This document shows positions 16,219-24,443 of a DNA stretch of 64,000 nt, one piece after another (the first letter of the stretch is position 1; each line of letters opens with the position of its first letter). This DNA comes from Rhizobium sp. FY34. Its GTDB lineage: Bacteria > Pseudomonadota > Alphaproteobacteria > Rhizobiales > Rhizobiaceae. A model generated the notes under the pieces. It searched no databases. It had not been told where the DNA came from and was given only the letters and a program-made list of their open reading frames with translations. The DNA is taken from positions 62,001 to 126,000 of the forward strand of contig NZ_STFZ01000034.1 in NCBI RefSeq assembly GCF_005222845.1. The letters run 5' to 3'. A program made the translations under genes and the position numbers.

Positions 16219-19118
16219 GAGAGGCCCGCACCATATTCCCGTGCCCGCTGCGCCGTGTGGCCATCGCGCTTGTCCTCCTGCTGCTGGCGCCGCTTTCATC
16301 GGCCTTTGCCTTCGAGCCGGTGAAGATCTCGCGCGACAATGCTGCGCTCGACCTGACGGCCACCACCGACATCTATGTCAACCAGGGCGAGGCCTTCCAG
16401 GTGTCAACCGCGGCGGGATCCGACGGCATTCGCCGGCGCATCGAGGTGCGCGCCAGTTCGCCCGGCCACCAGGGTGACTGGGCAGTGTTTGCGCTCGCCA
16501 ATGTGTCCGAAGAACAGCTGGACCGGTTGATCGTGGCGCCGCATTTCCGCCTCGTCGATTCCAAGCTTGTCTGGCCGGATCTCGGTTCGCGCCGCATTGA
16601 TGCCATTACTCCGTCGGAAGGCTTTGCGCTTGATCGCGTTTCCAGTCCGGATGCCGACGTGTTTCGCATCACGCTGAACCCCGGCGCGGTCGTCACCTTC
16701 GTTGCCGAACTGGCAACGCCGGAACTGCCGCAACTCTATCTGTGGGAAGCCGACGCCTATAAGGATACGGTCAACTCGTTCACGCTCTATCGCGGCATTG
16801 TGCTGGGCATTGCCGGCCTGCTGGCCGTGTTCCTCACCATTCTCTTTGTGGTCAAGGGCACATCCATGCTGCCGGCGGCGGCCGCCCTTGCCTGGGCAGT
16901 GCTTGCCTATATCTGCGTCGATTTCGGCTTTCTCGAAAAGCTGATCAGCATCACCTCCAGCGATGAGCGCGTCTGGCGCGCCTGCGCGGAAGTCGCGCTT
17001 GCCTCCTCGCTCGTCATTTTCCTGTTTACCTATCTCAACCTCAATCGCTGGCACGTGCATCTGGGCTATGCCACCTTTGCCTGGGTGATCGGTCTTGGCC
17101 TGCTGTTTGGCGTGGCGATCTACGATCCCTCGATTGCCGCCGGCATTGCCCGCTTCTCGCTGGTGCTGACCGCCTCTGCCGGCATTCCGCTGATCATCTA
17201 TCTCGGCCTCAACCGCTATGACCGGGCCATTCTTCTGGTGCCCACCTGGGCGCTGATCCTTGTCTGGCTGTTCGGCGGCTGGCTGACGGTGACCGGGCGC
17301 CTGGACAATGACATCATCCAGCCGGCGCTGGGCGGCGGCCTGGTGCTGATCGTTCTCCTCATCGGCTTTACCGTGATGCAGCACGCCTTTGCCGGCGGCG
17401 CCTACCAGCAGGGCCTGTTTTCCGATCTGGAGCGCCAGTCTCTGGCGCTGATGGGCAGTGGCGATACCGTTTGGGACTGGGACGTGGCGCGCGACCGGCT
17501 GGTGACGACGCCCGACATTTCCTTCAAGCTCGGCCTTTCGCCGGGCCTCATGCATGGTCCGGTGCGCAACTGGCTGCCGCGCCTGCATCCCGATGACCGC
17601 GACCGCTTCAAGGCGACGCTCGACGTGCTTCTGGAACACCGCAAGGGCCGGCTGAACCACGAGTTTCGCGTACGCGCCGAAGACGGGCATTTCCACTGGC
17701 TACAAATCCGCGCCCGGCCGGTACTGGGCTCCAACGGCGAAATCATCCGCTGCGTCGGCACCATTATCGACGTTACGGAACCGAAGAATTCCGTCGAACG
17801 GCTGCTGGCCGATGCGCTGCACGACAACCTGACGGGCCTTCCCAACCGCCAACTTTTCCTCGACAGGCTGCAATCCATGCTGGCGATTGCCGGCACCAGC
17901 GAGACCGTGCGCCCGACAGTGATGGCGATCGATATCGACCGCTACAAGCAGGTGAATGACAGCCTTGGCATCGTTGCCGGCGACAATATCCTGATCGCGC
18001 TGACGCGGCGCCTGCGCCGCCTCTTGAAGCCGCAGGATACGCTGGCGCGCATTTCCGGCGATCAGTTCGGCATCATTCTCGTCTCCGAGCGTGATCCCAC
18101 CAAGGTGGCGGATTTTGCCGATGCGGTGAGCCAGGCGATCCGCGTGCCGATCAATTTTGCCAATCGTGAAGTGATCCTGACCGCCTCTGTCGGCCTGTCC
18201 TCCTGGGTGGACCAGCAGGAAAACGCCGCCAGCATGCTGGGCGATGCGGAGCTTGCAATGTACCGCGCCAAGCGCGGCGGCGGCAACCGGGTGGAACCCT
18301 TCCGCCCGGCCTTCCGCACCAATGGCACGCCGGACCGTCTACAGATCGAGACGGATCTTCGCCGTGCCATCGAACGGCGCGAACTGTCGCTTGCCTATCA
18401 GCCGATCATCCGGCTGGAGGATGGCGAGATTGCCGGTTTCGAGGCGCTGATGCGCTGGGAACACCCCAAGCGCGGCACGATACCGCCGAGCGAATTCATC
18501 CCGATTGCCGAAATGTCGGATCTCATCGAGCCACTCGGCATGTTTGCGCTGGAATGCGCCACGAGCGATCTGGCGGCCTGGGAAAAGCAGACGGGCGAGC
18601 TGCCGATCTTCATCTCCGTCAACCTGTCGAGCGCGCAACTGCTGAACGGCGATCTTTTCAACGAAATCCGCGCGCTTCTGGCACGCAGCCATTGCGATCC
18701 GCACCGGCTGAAGCTGGAACTGACGGAATCCATGATGATGGAGAACCCGGAACAGGCGCGCCTGGTGCTGGCCAAGCTGAAGGAAACCGGCATCAGCCTG
18801 GCGCTCGACGATTTCGGCACCGGCTATTCCTCACTCGGTTACCTGACCCAGTTCCCCTTCGATACGATCAAGCTCGACAAATCGCTAGTGCTCGACAATT
18901 CGGAAAAGGGCATCATCCTTCTGCGCTCCATGGTGGGCATGGCGCGCGCCATGGACATGGCCGTGGTGGCCGAAGGCATTGGCAGCGACGAGGATGCCGC
19001 CGAGCTTGCCCGCATGGGCTGCCAGTTTGGCCAGAGCTTCCTGTTCGGCGCACCCATGGCACCCGAACCGGTGCAGCGCCTTTTGAAGGAACGCTTTCCG
19101 CTGACGAAACGGGCGTGA
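16215..19118 (+). CDS. Membrane PAS-GGDEF-EAL protein (degenerate GGDEF, intact EAL)
   Basis: 967-aa c-di-GMP protein. Signal-like N-terminus, a periplasmic domain to about residue 190, about seven hydrophobic segments (residues 195-400), a PAS_3-type domain (WDWDVARDRLVTTPD), then GGDEF and EAL domains. The GGDEF signature is SGDQF and the I-site has Lys for Arg (KPQD), so cyclase activity is unlikely. The EAL domain keeps FEALMRW, VNLSS, ELTES, DDFGTGYSSLGYL, IKLDKS and VAEGI, so a phosphodiesterase is expected. Coupled to the GNAT gene by ATGA. The 19119-19345 gap holds only a repeat. Confidence 0.93.
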   Translation: MREARTIFPCPLRRVAIALVLLLLAPLSSAFAFEPVKISRDNAALDLTATTDIYVNQGEAFQVSTAAGSDGIRRRIEVRASSPGHQGDWAVFALANVSEEQLDRLIVAPHFRLVDSKLVWPDLGSRRIDAITPSEGFALDRVSSPDADVFRITLNPGAVVTFVAELATPELPQLYLWEADAYKDTVNSFTLYRGIVLGIAGLLAVFLTILFVVKGTSMLPAAAALAWAVLAYICVDFGFLEKLISITSSDERVWRACAEVALASSLVIFLFTYLNLNRWHVHLGYATFAWVIGLGLLFGVAIYDPSIAAGIARFSLVLTASAGIPLIIYLGLNRYDRAILLVPTWALILVWLFGGWLTVTGRLDNDIIQPALGGGLVLIVLLIGFTVMQHAFAGGAYQQGLFSDLERQSLALMGSGDTVWDWDVARDRLVTTPDISFKLGLSPGLMHGPVRNWLPRLHPDDRDRFKATLDVLLEHRKGRLNHEFRVRAEDGHFHWLQIRARPVLGSNGEIIRCVGTIIDVTEPKNSVERLLADALHDNLTGLPNRQLFLDRLQSMLAIAGTSETVRPTVMAIDIDRYKQVNDSLGIVAGDNILIALTRRLRRLLKPQDTLARISGDQFGIILVSERDPTKVADFADAVSQAIRVPINFANREVILTASVGLSSWVDQQENAASMLGDAELAMYRAKRGGGNRVEPFRPAFRTNGTPDRLQIETDLRRAIERRELSLAYQPIIRLEDGEIAGFEALMRWEHPKRGTIPPSEFIPIAEMSDLIEPLGMFALECATSDLAAWEKQTGELPIFISVNLSSAQLLNGDLFNEIRALLARSHCDPHRLKLELTESMMMENPEQARLVLAKLKETGISLALDDFGTGYSSLGYLTQFPFDTIKLDKSLVLDNSEKGIILLRSMVGMARAMDMAVVAEGIGSDEDAAELARMGCQFGQSFLFGAPMAPEPVQRLLKERFPLTKRA

Positions 19119-19154
19119 CGTTCAGGCTGCGGTAAGCGGTTCTGCGGCTCGGTT

Positions 19155-19299
19155 TTCCCCCTCTGGCCTGCCGGCCATCTCCCCCACAAGGGGGGAGAAG
19201 AACTGCGGACATCGCCCAATTCCATCACGTGACGGTTCCATCGCACGAGGGCGAGGCTGGGTTAAGCCCTCCCCCTTGTGGGGAGGGTTTGGGAGGGGT
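19155..19299. repeat. Palindromic mosaic intergenic repeat, copy B
   Basis: Left arm CCCCTCTGGCCTGCCGGCC and TCCCCCACAAGGGGGGAGA; right arm CCCTCCCCCTTGTGGGGAG followed by GGTTTGGGAGGGG. A variant of the element at 2006 and 27017, filling the gap between two convergent genes. Confidence 0.65.
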
Positions 19300-19345
19300 C
19301 TTCAGATGCCGTTTGTGGGGAAGGCCATCGCCAATTGATCCCCCG

Positions 19346-20407
19346 CTAATGCTGGCCGTGCACCAGTCCGTGGATGAATTCAAGCTTGGCGACCACGGTG
19401 GGTGTCAGGATGAACGGATAGAGATCCGGCACGCCCATGGAGCGGTGAACGGCATTCATGGCGACGCTGAACGGGATCCAGGCTTCCACCAACTGTGCCG
19501 CATCGCGGGCGCGGTAAGGGTTGAAAGCCACTTCCGATGACAGATCCGAATGGCCCCAGGGATCTGTTCCCATGCCAAAGGCGCGGGCGGTTTCGAGCGT
19601 ATCAACGATATGCAGGTAATGCGCAAAGCATTCGGCGAAATCCTCCCAGGGGTGGGTTGCCGCATAGGTGGAGATGAAATGCTCCTGCCAATCCACGGGC
19701 GGGCCGTTTTCATAATTGCGGCGTAGCGCCTCGGCATAATCCAGCCGCTCATCGCCGAAGGCCGAGCGGAAGGGCGCCAGCCGGCCACGATCGCGTACCA
19801 GTTTGTCCCAGATGTAATGGCCGGTTTCGTGGCGGAAATGCCCAAGCATGGTGCGATAGGGCTCGTTCATCGACACGCGGATCTGCTCGCGCGTTGCGTC
19901 ATTCGCTTCTGCCGCGCGAATGGCGATCAGCCCGTCCTCATGGCCGGTCATGGCCGGCACCACGGTGCCATCCGGCTTGATCTCATCGACCAGAAAATCG
20001 AAGACAAGGCCGCCTTGCGGATCTTCGGCGCGCGTGGTGCGCGGCAGGTCCCATTTCAGCAGCGAATAGAACAGATGCCGCTGCGCCTGGCTGATGCGGC
20101 GAAACTGGCTTAAGCCCTCTTGCGTGGTGGTATCGGGCACAAGGCGATTATGCCGGCAGGAGACGCAAAAGGTCTCGGAGCCTTCGGGCGGAATGGTCCA
20201 GTTGCAGATATCATCAGCGGCATTGGCGCAGAGGCGCACCGCATAGCTTGGCTCCGCCCCCAGATGCCACAGACCGTTTCCCTCATCCCGCAGCGCGTGC
20301 ATGGCCATGCGTTCCGGTATGAAGGCCAGCCGATGGCCGCAATTGACGCAGATGCGATTGTCGAAATGGATCGACTGGCCGCATTGGTCGCAATCATAAA
20401 GACGCAT
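19346..20407 (-). CDS. Zinc-ribbon plus zincin-like putative metallopeptidase
   Basis: 353 aa. The N-terminal zinc ribbon CDQCG...CVNCG (residues 5-25), with further cysteines at about residue 100 (FCVSC), is followed by a zincin-like domain carrying HETGHYIWD (HExxH type) at about residue 207 and a downstream Glu in EDFAECFAHYLH. This fits the putative zinc-binding peptidases of Pfam Peptidase_Mx. I start at ATG 20407 (MRLYDCDQCG), which puts the ribbon at the N-terminus. The substrate is unknown. Last gene of a minus-strand pair with csbD, but a terminator lies between them. Confidence 0.85.
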   Translation of the reverse strand: MRLYDCDQCGQSIHFDNRICVNCGHRLAFIPERMAMHALRDEGNGLWHLGAEPSYAVRLCANAADDICNWTIPPEGSETFCVSCRHNRLVPDTTTQEGLSQFRRISQAQRHLFYSLLKWDLPRTTRAEDPQGGLVFDFLVDEIKPDGTVVPAMTGHEDGLIAIRAAEANDATREQIRVSMNEPYRTMLGHFRHETGHYIWDKLVRDRGRLAPFRSAFGDERLDYAEALRRNYENGPPVDWQEHFISTYAATHPWEDFAECFAHYLHIVDTLETARAFGMGTDPWGHSDLSSEVAFNPYRARDAAQLVEAWIPFSVAMNAVHRSMGVPDLYPFILTPTVVAKLEFIHGLVHGQH

Positions 20408-20462
20408 GGATTTCAGTCCTGGGAAAACGGATCGGGGAAATGCTGGAAGCTCATATACGGAA

Positions 20463-20493
20463 AGCCTGCCCCGCCAAAATGGCGGAACAGGCT
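20463..20493 (-). terminator. Intrinsic terminator after csbD
   Basis: Read on the minus strand, AGCCTG-x2-CCGCCA pairs with TGGCGG-x2-CAGGCT over a TTT loop and is followed by TTTCC. It lies 25 bp past the csbD stop. Confidence 0.55.
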
Positions 20494-20517
20494 GTGTCAT
20501 ATCATCAATCGGAAGGA

Positions 20518-20709
20518 TCAGGCGCGATCAACGACGCCCTTGATGGCATCCTTCGCTTCGCCCTTGGCATGCTGAAGCTTGCCCTTGGCTTCCTGGGCAT
20601 GGCCCTTGGCTTCCAGGGACGGGTTGTCGGTCGCGTCGCCGACAGCCTGCTTGGCCTTGCCAGCCAGTTCATTTGCCTTGCCGGATACCTTGTCGCTCAT
20701 ACTACCCAT
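20518..20709 (-). CDS. CsbD family stress protein
   Basis: 63-aa hydrophilic protein rich in Lys, Ala and Gly with repeated AK/GKA segments (SDKVSGKANELAGKAKQAVG), typical of CsbD, a general-stress family of unknown molecular role that is probably disordered in solution. The start at 20709 (MGSMSDK) is fixed by AAGGAG seven bases upstream. An own promoter in the 20710-20819 gap is likely, and a terminator follows. Confidence 0.88.
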   Translation of the reverse strand: MGSMSDKVSGKANELAGKAKQAVGDATDNPSLEAKGHAQEAKGKLQHAKGEAKDAIKGVVDRA

Positions 20710-20819
20710 GGTGTTTCTCCTTGGTTGACCGCCCTTTTGAGAAAGTTGCGGCGGCTTCGACAAGACAACGCGGCAGATTTATTCTGGTTCCAGAAAGATC
20801 ATGCGAGGGGCAGACGCGT

Positions 20820-21425
20820 TCAGGCGTGGCCGGCTTCCATGGACAGCATTTCCGGGCGAACGCCCATCAGCGCCAGCGCCCGTTCATATTTGTTGTCGAG
20901 TGCGCGATCAAAGATCAGCGCTTCGCTGGCCGGGCAGTTCAGCCAGCCATTGGCACCGATTTGGCTTTCCAGCTGGCCCGGCCCCCAGCCGGCATAGCCC
21001 AGCAGCATAGTGGCGCGGCGCGGACCACGGCCATCGCAGATGGCGCGCACCACATCGAGCGTCGCCGTGAGCGAAATATCGTCACTGACCGGAATGCTGC
21101 TTTCGCTGGAATAATCATCCGAATGCAGCACGAAGCCGCGCCCGGTTTCCACCGGTCCACCATTCAGGATGGGGAAATCACGCGCCGCGCGCGGCAGCAT
21201 GATGGCATCCGGCTGTTCCACCAGTTTCAGGTGCAGGAGGATTTCGGTAAAGGACACGGTTTGCGCCCGATTGATGATGAAGCCCATGGCGCCAGCCGGC
21301 GAATGGGCACAGATATAAACGACCGAGCGGGCGAAATTGCCATCCTGCATGCCGGGCATGGCAATGACAAACTGACCGTCGAGAAAGCCGCGTTCGCGCT
21401 TGTCCTTCAATGCTGTGAATGTCAT
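20820..21425 (-). CDS. YqgE/AlgH family protein (UPF0301)
   Basis: 201 aa of the YqgE/AlgH fold. Characteristic stretches are [19 protein letters not shown] (residues 17-35), [17 protein letters not shown] and the C-terminal [20 protein letters not shown]. The family is conserved across proteobacteria but has no agreed biochemical function; AlgH has been linked to alginate control in Pseudomonas. Standalone, divergent from the DsbD-like gene. Confidence 0.92.
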   Translation of the reverse strand: MTFTALKDKRERGFLDGQFVIAMPGMQDGNFARSVVYICAHSPAGAMGFIINRAQTVSFTEILLHLKLVEQPDAIMLPRAARDFPILNGGPVETGRGFVLHSDDYSSESSIPVSDDISLTATLDVVRAICDGRGPRRATMLLGYAGWGPGQLESQIGANGWLNCPASEALIFDRALDNKYERALALMGVRPEMLSMEAGHA

Positions 21426-21589
21426 CGTGCCTCCACCTGTGGGTGGCCCGGCCCTTGGGCGGGCGGCTCTTCATCAAAAGCCTCTATCGAAACAAGATGG
21501 GGCAGCCCGGCCGATCAATCAACCGAAAATGATCCGAGATCTCATCATGTGACTGGCAGAGCGCATCCGCGATCGCTAAAACTCGCTTC

Positions 21590-22432
21590 ATGTCCCTTTT
21601 TACCCTGTTCCGCCGCCACCGCCATGCATTTGCCGCCCTTCTGGCGCTCGCACCCCTGTGCCTGGCGCAAGGCGCGCTGGCGGCGATGACGCCCTGGGCA
21701 ACAAACCAGGGTGGCAAGATGCGAATCATTGCACTTGCGCCGGAGCCGGATGGCACGGTGCGCGGTGCCCTGCAGATCGAGCCGGAAAGCGGCTGGATCA
21801 CCTATTGGAAGGAGCCGGGCCAGGCCGGCATACCGCCGCAGATCTCGCTATCGCCCGGCGAGGGCATCACGCTCGAGACGATTGAATTTCCGGTTCCCCG
21901 GCAATTCAACAATGAGGGTGTACGGGATCTGGGCTATGACCATGCCGTGACCCTGCCCTTCACGTTGAAGATCGATGACCTGCAAAAGCCGCTGACGCTG
22001 AATGCCAATGTGTTTGTCGGGCTCTGCCGCAATGTCTGCATTCCCTTCCAGGCGGAGTTCAAGCTGGATCTGGGACAGGCCAAGGGCCTGCCCTTGGAAG
22101 AAAACCTCATTCTGGACAAAGCCCGCCAGTCGCTGCCGGAAAAGCCATCCGCCGATTTTGCCGTGACCCATTATGCGCTGACCGGAGGGCACGAGAGTTT
22201 GAGCCTTGGTCTTCGCCTGCCAGATGGCGCAGATACACCGCAGATCTTCGTCGCCGGCCCCAATGGCCATGTTCTGTTTGACCAGAAGAACCCGCAGACC
22301 ACGCAAGGCCTCTACCGGGTGGACATGCCCGTGGGCAGGCTTCCCAAAGCCTATGAGCCGAAGGGCAAGCGCTGGGGTATTCTGGTGATTGCCGGCAACC
22401 GCGCCATGGAAACCTCGCTTGCCTTCGATTGA
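21590..22432 (+). CDS. Periplasmic DsbD N-terminal-domain-like (ScsB-like) protein
   Basis: 280 aa, exported by an N-terminal signal (HAFAALLALAPLCLAQGALA). It matches the immunoglobulin-like N-terminal domain of protein-disulfide reductases DsbD/ScsB: SGWITYWKEPGQAGIPP, then VFVGLCRNVCIPFQAEF with a Cys pair spaced by three residues, which would be the redox-active pair. It lacks the transmembrane and thioredoxin parts of DsbD, so it must work with another reductant carrier or have a different role. It precedes the peroxiredoxin gene by 62 bp, which suggests an oxidative-stress link. Confidence 0.85.
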   Translation: MSLFTLFRRHRHAFAALLALAPLCLAQGALAAMTPWATNQGGKMRIIALAPEPDGTVRGALQIEPESGWITYWKEPGQAGIPPQISLSPGEGITLETIEFPVPRQFNNEGVRDLGYDHAVTLPFTLKIDDLQKPLTLNANVFVGLCRNVCIPFQAEFKLDLGQAKGLPLEENLILDKARQSLPEKPSADFAVTHYALTGGHESLSLGLRLPDGADTPQIFVAGPNGHVLFDQKNPQTTQGLYRVDMPVGRLPKAYEPKGKRWGILVIAGNRAMETSLAFD

Positions 22433-22494
22433 ACCGAAGCTATAGTCGGCCGCGAACTTTCAACGATCCATTTCCCCCGTTCGAGGAGACGAGC

Positions 22495-22980
22495 ATGACG
22501 ATTTCCGTCGGTGACACCCTGCCTGCTGCAACCTTCAAGGAAAAGACCGCTGACGGCCCTGTCGAAGTGACGACCGAGAGCCTGTTCAAGGGCAAGAAAG
22601 TGGTTCTGTTTGCCGTGCCTGGCGCCTTTACCCCCACCTGCACACTGAACCACCTGCCCGGCTATCTGGAAAACCGCGATGCGCTTCTGGAGCACGGCGT
22701 CGACGAGATCGCCGTGGTTGCCGTCAACGACTGGTTCGTAATGGGCGCCTGGGCAGAAAAGAGCGGCGGCATGGGCAAGATCCACTTCCTGTCGGATTGG
22801 GATGCGGGTTTCACCAAGTCGATCGGTCTCGACATCGATCTGGCAGCCGCAGGCCTTGGCGTGCGCTCCAAGCGCTATTCCATGCTGGTGGAAGATGGCG
22901 TGGTGACCTCCTTCAACCTGGAAGAAAATCCCGGCCAGGCCACCGTTTCCGGTGCCGCCGCCATGCTGGAACAGCTCTGA
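22495..22980 (+). CDS. Peroxiredoxin (Prx5/AhpE-like, glutaredoxin-dependent type)
   Basis: Thiol peroxidase reducing hydrogen peroxide and alkyl hydroperoxides. The catalytic motif PGAFTPTCT places the peroxidatic Cys at about residue 49, with the supporting Arg in SKRYSMLVEDG. No second conserved Cys is apparent, so an external thiol would resolve it. 161 aa. Start at ATG 22495, 5 nt after GAGGAG. An intrinsic terminator follows at 23004. Confidence 0.94.
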   Translation: MTISVGDTLPAATFKEKTADGPVEVTTESLFKGKKVVLFAVPGAFTPTCTLNHLPGYLENRDALLEHGVDEIAVVAVNDWFVMGAWAEKSGGMGKIHFLSDWDAGFTKSIGLDIDLAAAGLGVRSKRYSMLVEDGVVTSFNLEENPGQATVSGAAAMLEQL

Positions 22981-23003
22981 AAGCTTTCTCGGCGATGACT
23001 TTG

Positions 23004-23031
23004 AAAAGCGGTCCGCAAGGGCCGCTTTTTT
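23004..23031 (+). terminator. Intrinsic terminator after the peroxiredoxin gene
   Basis: AAAGCGGTCC and GGGCCGCTTT pair around GCAA and run into a TTTTTT tract, 24 bp after the stop codon. Confidence 0.8.
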
Positions 23032-23067
23032 CGTTTGCGGATGGGGGATACTGCTGTCTGGTCAGTG

Positions 23068-23085
23068 TGTATCGAAACTGATACA
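23068..23085. promoter_or_regulatory. Operator-like inverted repeat upstream of the Xre gene
   Basis: TGTATC-GAAACT-GATACA, a perfect 6-bp inverted repeat with a 6-bp spacer, 8 bp before the start codon of the Xre gene. Typical position for autoregulation by an antitoxin-type repressor. Confidence 0.5.
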
Positions 23086-23093
23086 GTACGGAC

Positions 23094-23372
23094 ATGAAGG
23101 TCATCGACGCAAACGTCTGGGATGCACTCGCAGATACGCAGCAGGAAGCTGCCAACCTCAAAGCGCGTTCCGCGATGCTGTATGAAATCCGCAAGGCGGT
23201 TCTGGCCTGGGACATTCCCCAGGAGGAGGCTGCAAAACGGCTCGGCCTGACACGCCCCCGCACCAATGATCTGTTGCGCGGCAAGCTTGCCAAATTCTCT
23301 CTCGATGCGCTCGTCAACATCGCCGCCGCCGCGCATCTCACTGTTGAAATCCGGGTGAAAGACGTGGCGTAA
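23094..23372 (+). CDS. Xre family regulator, HigA2-like (orphan antitoxin-like)
   Basis: 92 aa. A helix-turn-helix of the HigA2/HTH_37 type covers residues 33-80 (IPQEEAAKRLGLTRPRTNDLLRG). Such proteins usually accompany an upstream gp49-like toxin. Here the upstream neighbour is the terminator of the peroxiredoxin gene and the downstream one is a LysE exporter, so no toxin partner is visible. It may be a relic antitoxin or a stand-alone repressor. A perfect inverted repeat overlaps its promoter. Confidence 0.82.
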   Translation: MKVIDANVWDALADTQQEAANLKARSAMLYEIRKAVLAWDIPQEEAAKRLGLTRPRTNDLLRGKLAKFSLDALVNIAAAAHLTVEIRVKDVA

Positions 23373-23527
23373 TCTGGAGAGCTGCCGCCAACTCTCCGGC
23401 ACCCAACTGGCCACAGGCATCAATCGCGACGGAGCGAGAATTTTCGGAAGGGTTGCAGCAAAACAGTTGCTATTGGAAGGTGCGGTGATAAACGGGAATT
23501 CCGGCTCCATTCCAAAAGGAAACGATT

Positions 23528-24160
23528 ATGCCGGACTTTTCCACATTGATGATTTTTGCCGCTGCCGCACTGGTGCTGACTGCCACGCCGGGCCCGGACA
23601 TGTTGCTCATCGCGTCGCGGAGCGTGAGCCAGGGGCGCTCTGCCGGATTTCTGACCTATCTGGGCATTGCTGCCGGAACATACTGCCACGCCATGGCTGC
23701 GGGGCTTGGCCTGTCGCAGCTTTTTCTGGCGGTGCCCGTCGCCTATGACGTCATCCGCTGGGCAGGATGTCTCTATCTGATCTATCTTGCCTACAAGACC
23801 CTGCGCTCGGACGGCACGGCTTTTGCTCCATCCTCCACGATCAAGCCTCTCTCAAGAAGGCGCATATTCACCGAAGGTCTTGCCACCAATCTTCTCAATC
23901 CGAAGATGGCGCTGTTTGTGCTGGCGCTCTTTCCGCAATTCGTGACCCCATCGGGGGGTTCGATGCTGCTGCAAATGGTTCTGCTGGCGACAATCCTCAA
24001 CGCAGTCGGCCTCCTTGTGAATGGCACAGTGACCATTCTGGGAGGACATCTGCGGGAAAAGCTTTCGACCATGCGGCGGTTTCCCAAGCTTCCCCAGTAT
24101 CTTCTCGCAACCGTCTTCACGGGTCTTGCGTGCCGCCTGGCCTTCAGCGCGCGTCCATGA
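23528..24160 (+). CDS. LysE family transporter
   Basis: 210-aa inner-membrane exporter of the LysE/RhtB superfamily with about six hydrophobic segments. Signature features are ATPGPDMLLIASRSVSQGR near the N-terminus and GLATNLLNPKMALFVLALFPQF at residues 118-139. Family members export amino acids or related metabolites, and the substrate here is unknown. GC-rich stem GGCAGGGGC/GCCCCTGCC follows at 24173-24200 without a T-tract. A second, distant LysE gene lies at 28529. Confidence 0.9.
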   Translation: MPDFSTLMIFAAAALVLTATPGPDMLLIASRSVSQGRSAGFLTYLGIAAGTYCHAMAAGLGLSQLFLAVPVAYDVIRWAGCLYLIYLAYKTLRSDGTAFAPSSTIKPLSRRRIFTEGLATNLLNPKMALFVLALFPQFVTPSGGSMLLQMVLLATILNAVGLLVNGTVTILGGHLREKLSTMRRFPKLPQYLLATVFTGLACRLAFSARP

Positions 24161-24279
24161 TGGCTTGAAACCGGCAGGGGCTTTCAGGAGCGCCCCTGCC
24201 CCACCGCCTCACCACTTGGAACCACAGTGGTTCTTACGTCTTGATCGTGTCTTCCTGCTTGCCTTGATCCCGCCGCATT

Positions 24280-24293
24280 TGTTATAACATAAC
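24280..24293. promoter_or_regulatory. Candidate Zur box of the zinc transporter operon
   Basis: TGTTATAACA (perfect palindrome, 24280-24289) within GTTATAACATAAC. It resembles the AT-rich Zur operators of alphaproteobacteria and lies about 40 bp ahead of the operon's first start codon. Assignment rests on resemblance and context. Confidence 0.5.
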
Positions 24294-24323
24294 GCTTATA
24301 CAATAACGGTTCCAAGGCCAGTC

Positions 24324-24443
24324 ATGCGTAAGCCCTCCCCCATCAGCCTGATGCAGCATGCAGCGCTTTCGCGCATGGCGGCAGCCCTTGTGGTCATTGC
24401 CGGGTTGTGGCTTGCCATTTCCTGGGCGGTCAGCCTGCCATGA
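24324..24443 (+). CDS. 39-aa single-span membrane peptide at the head of the zinc transporter operon
   Basis: ATG at 24324 opens a 39-codon frame whose product has a basic N-terminus (MRKPSPISLMQH) and one hydrophobic span (AALVVIAGLWLAISWAVSL), predicting a small inner-membrane protein with its N-terminus inside. Its TGA overlaps the start of the transporter ATPase gene as ATGA at 24440-24443. AAGG lies about 6 nt upstream of the ATG. I do not recognise a family. It could be a small transporter subunit, a regulator, or a leader whose translation couples to the ATPase gene. Confidence 0.55.
   Translation: MRKPSPISLMQHAALSRMAAALVVIAGLWLAISWAVSLP

Noticed and set aside
16404-17696. 430-codon minus-strand frame opposite the first EAL gene
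   Set aside because: Shadow frame with Gly/Gln/Arg-rich product and no domain.
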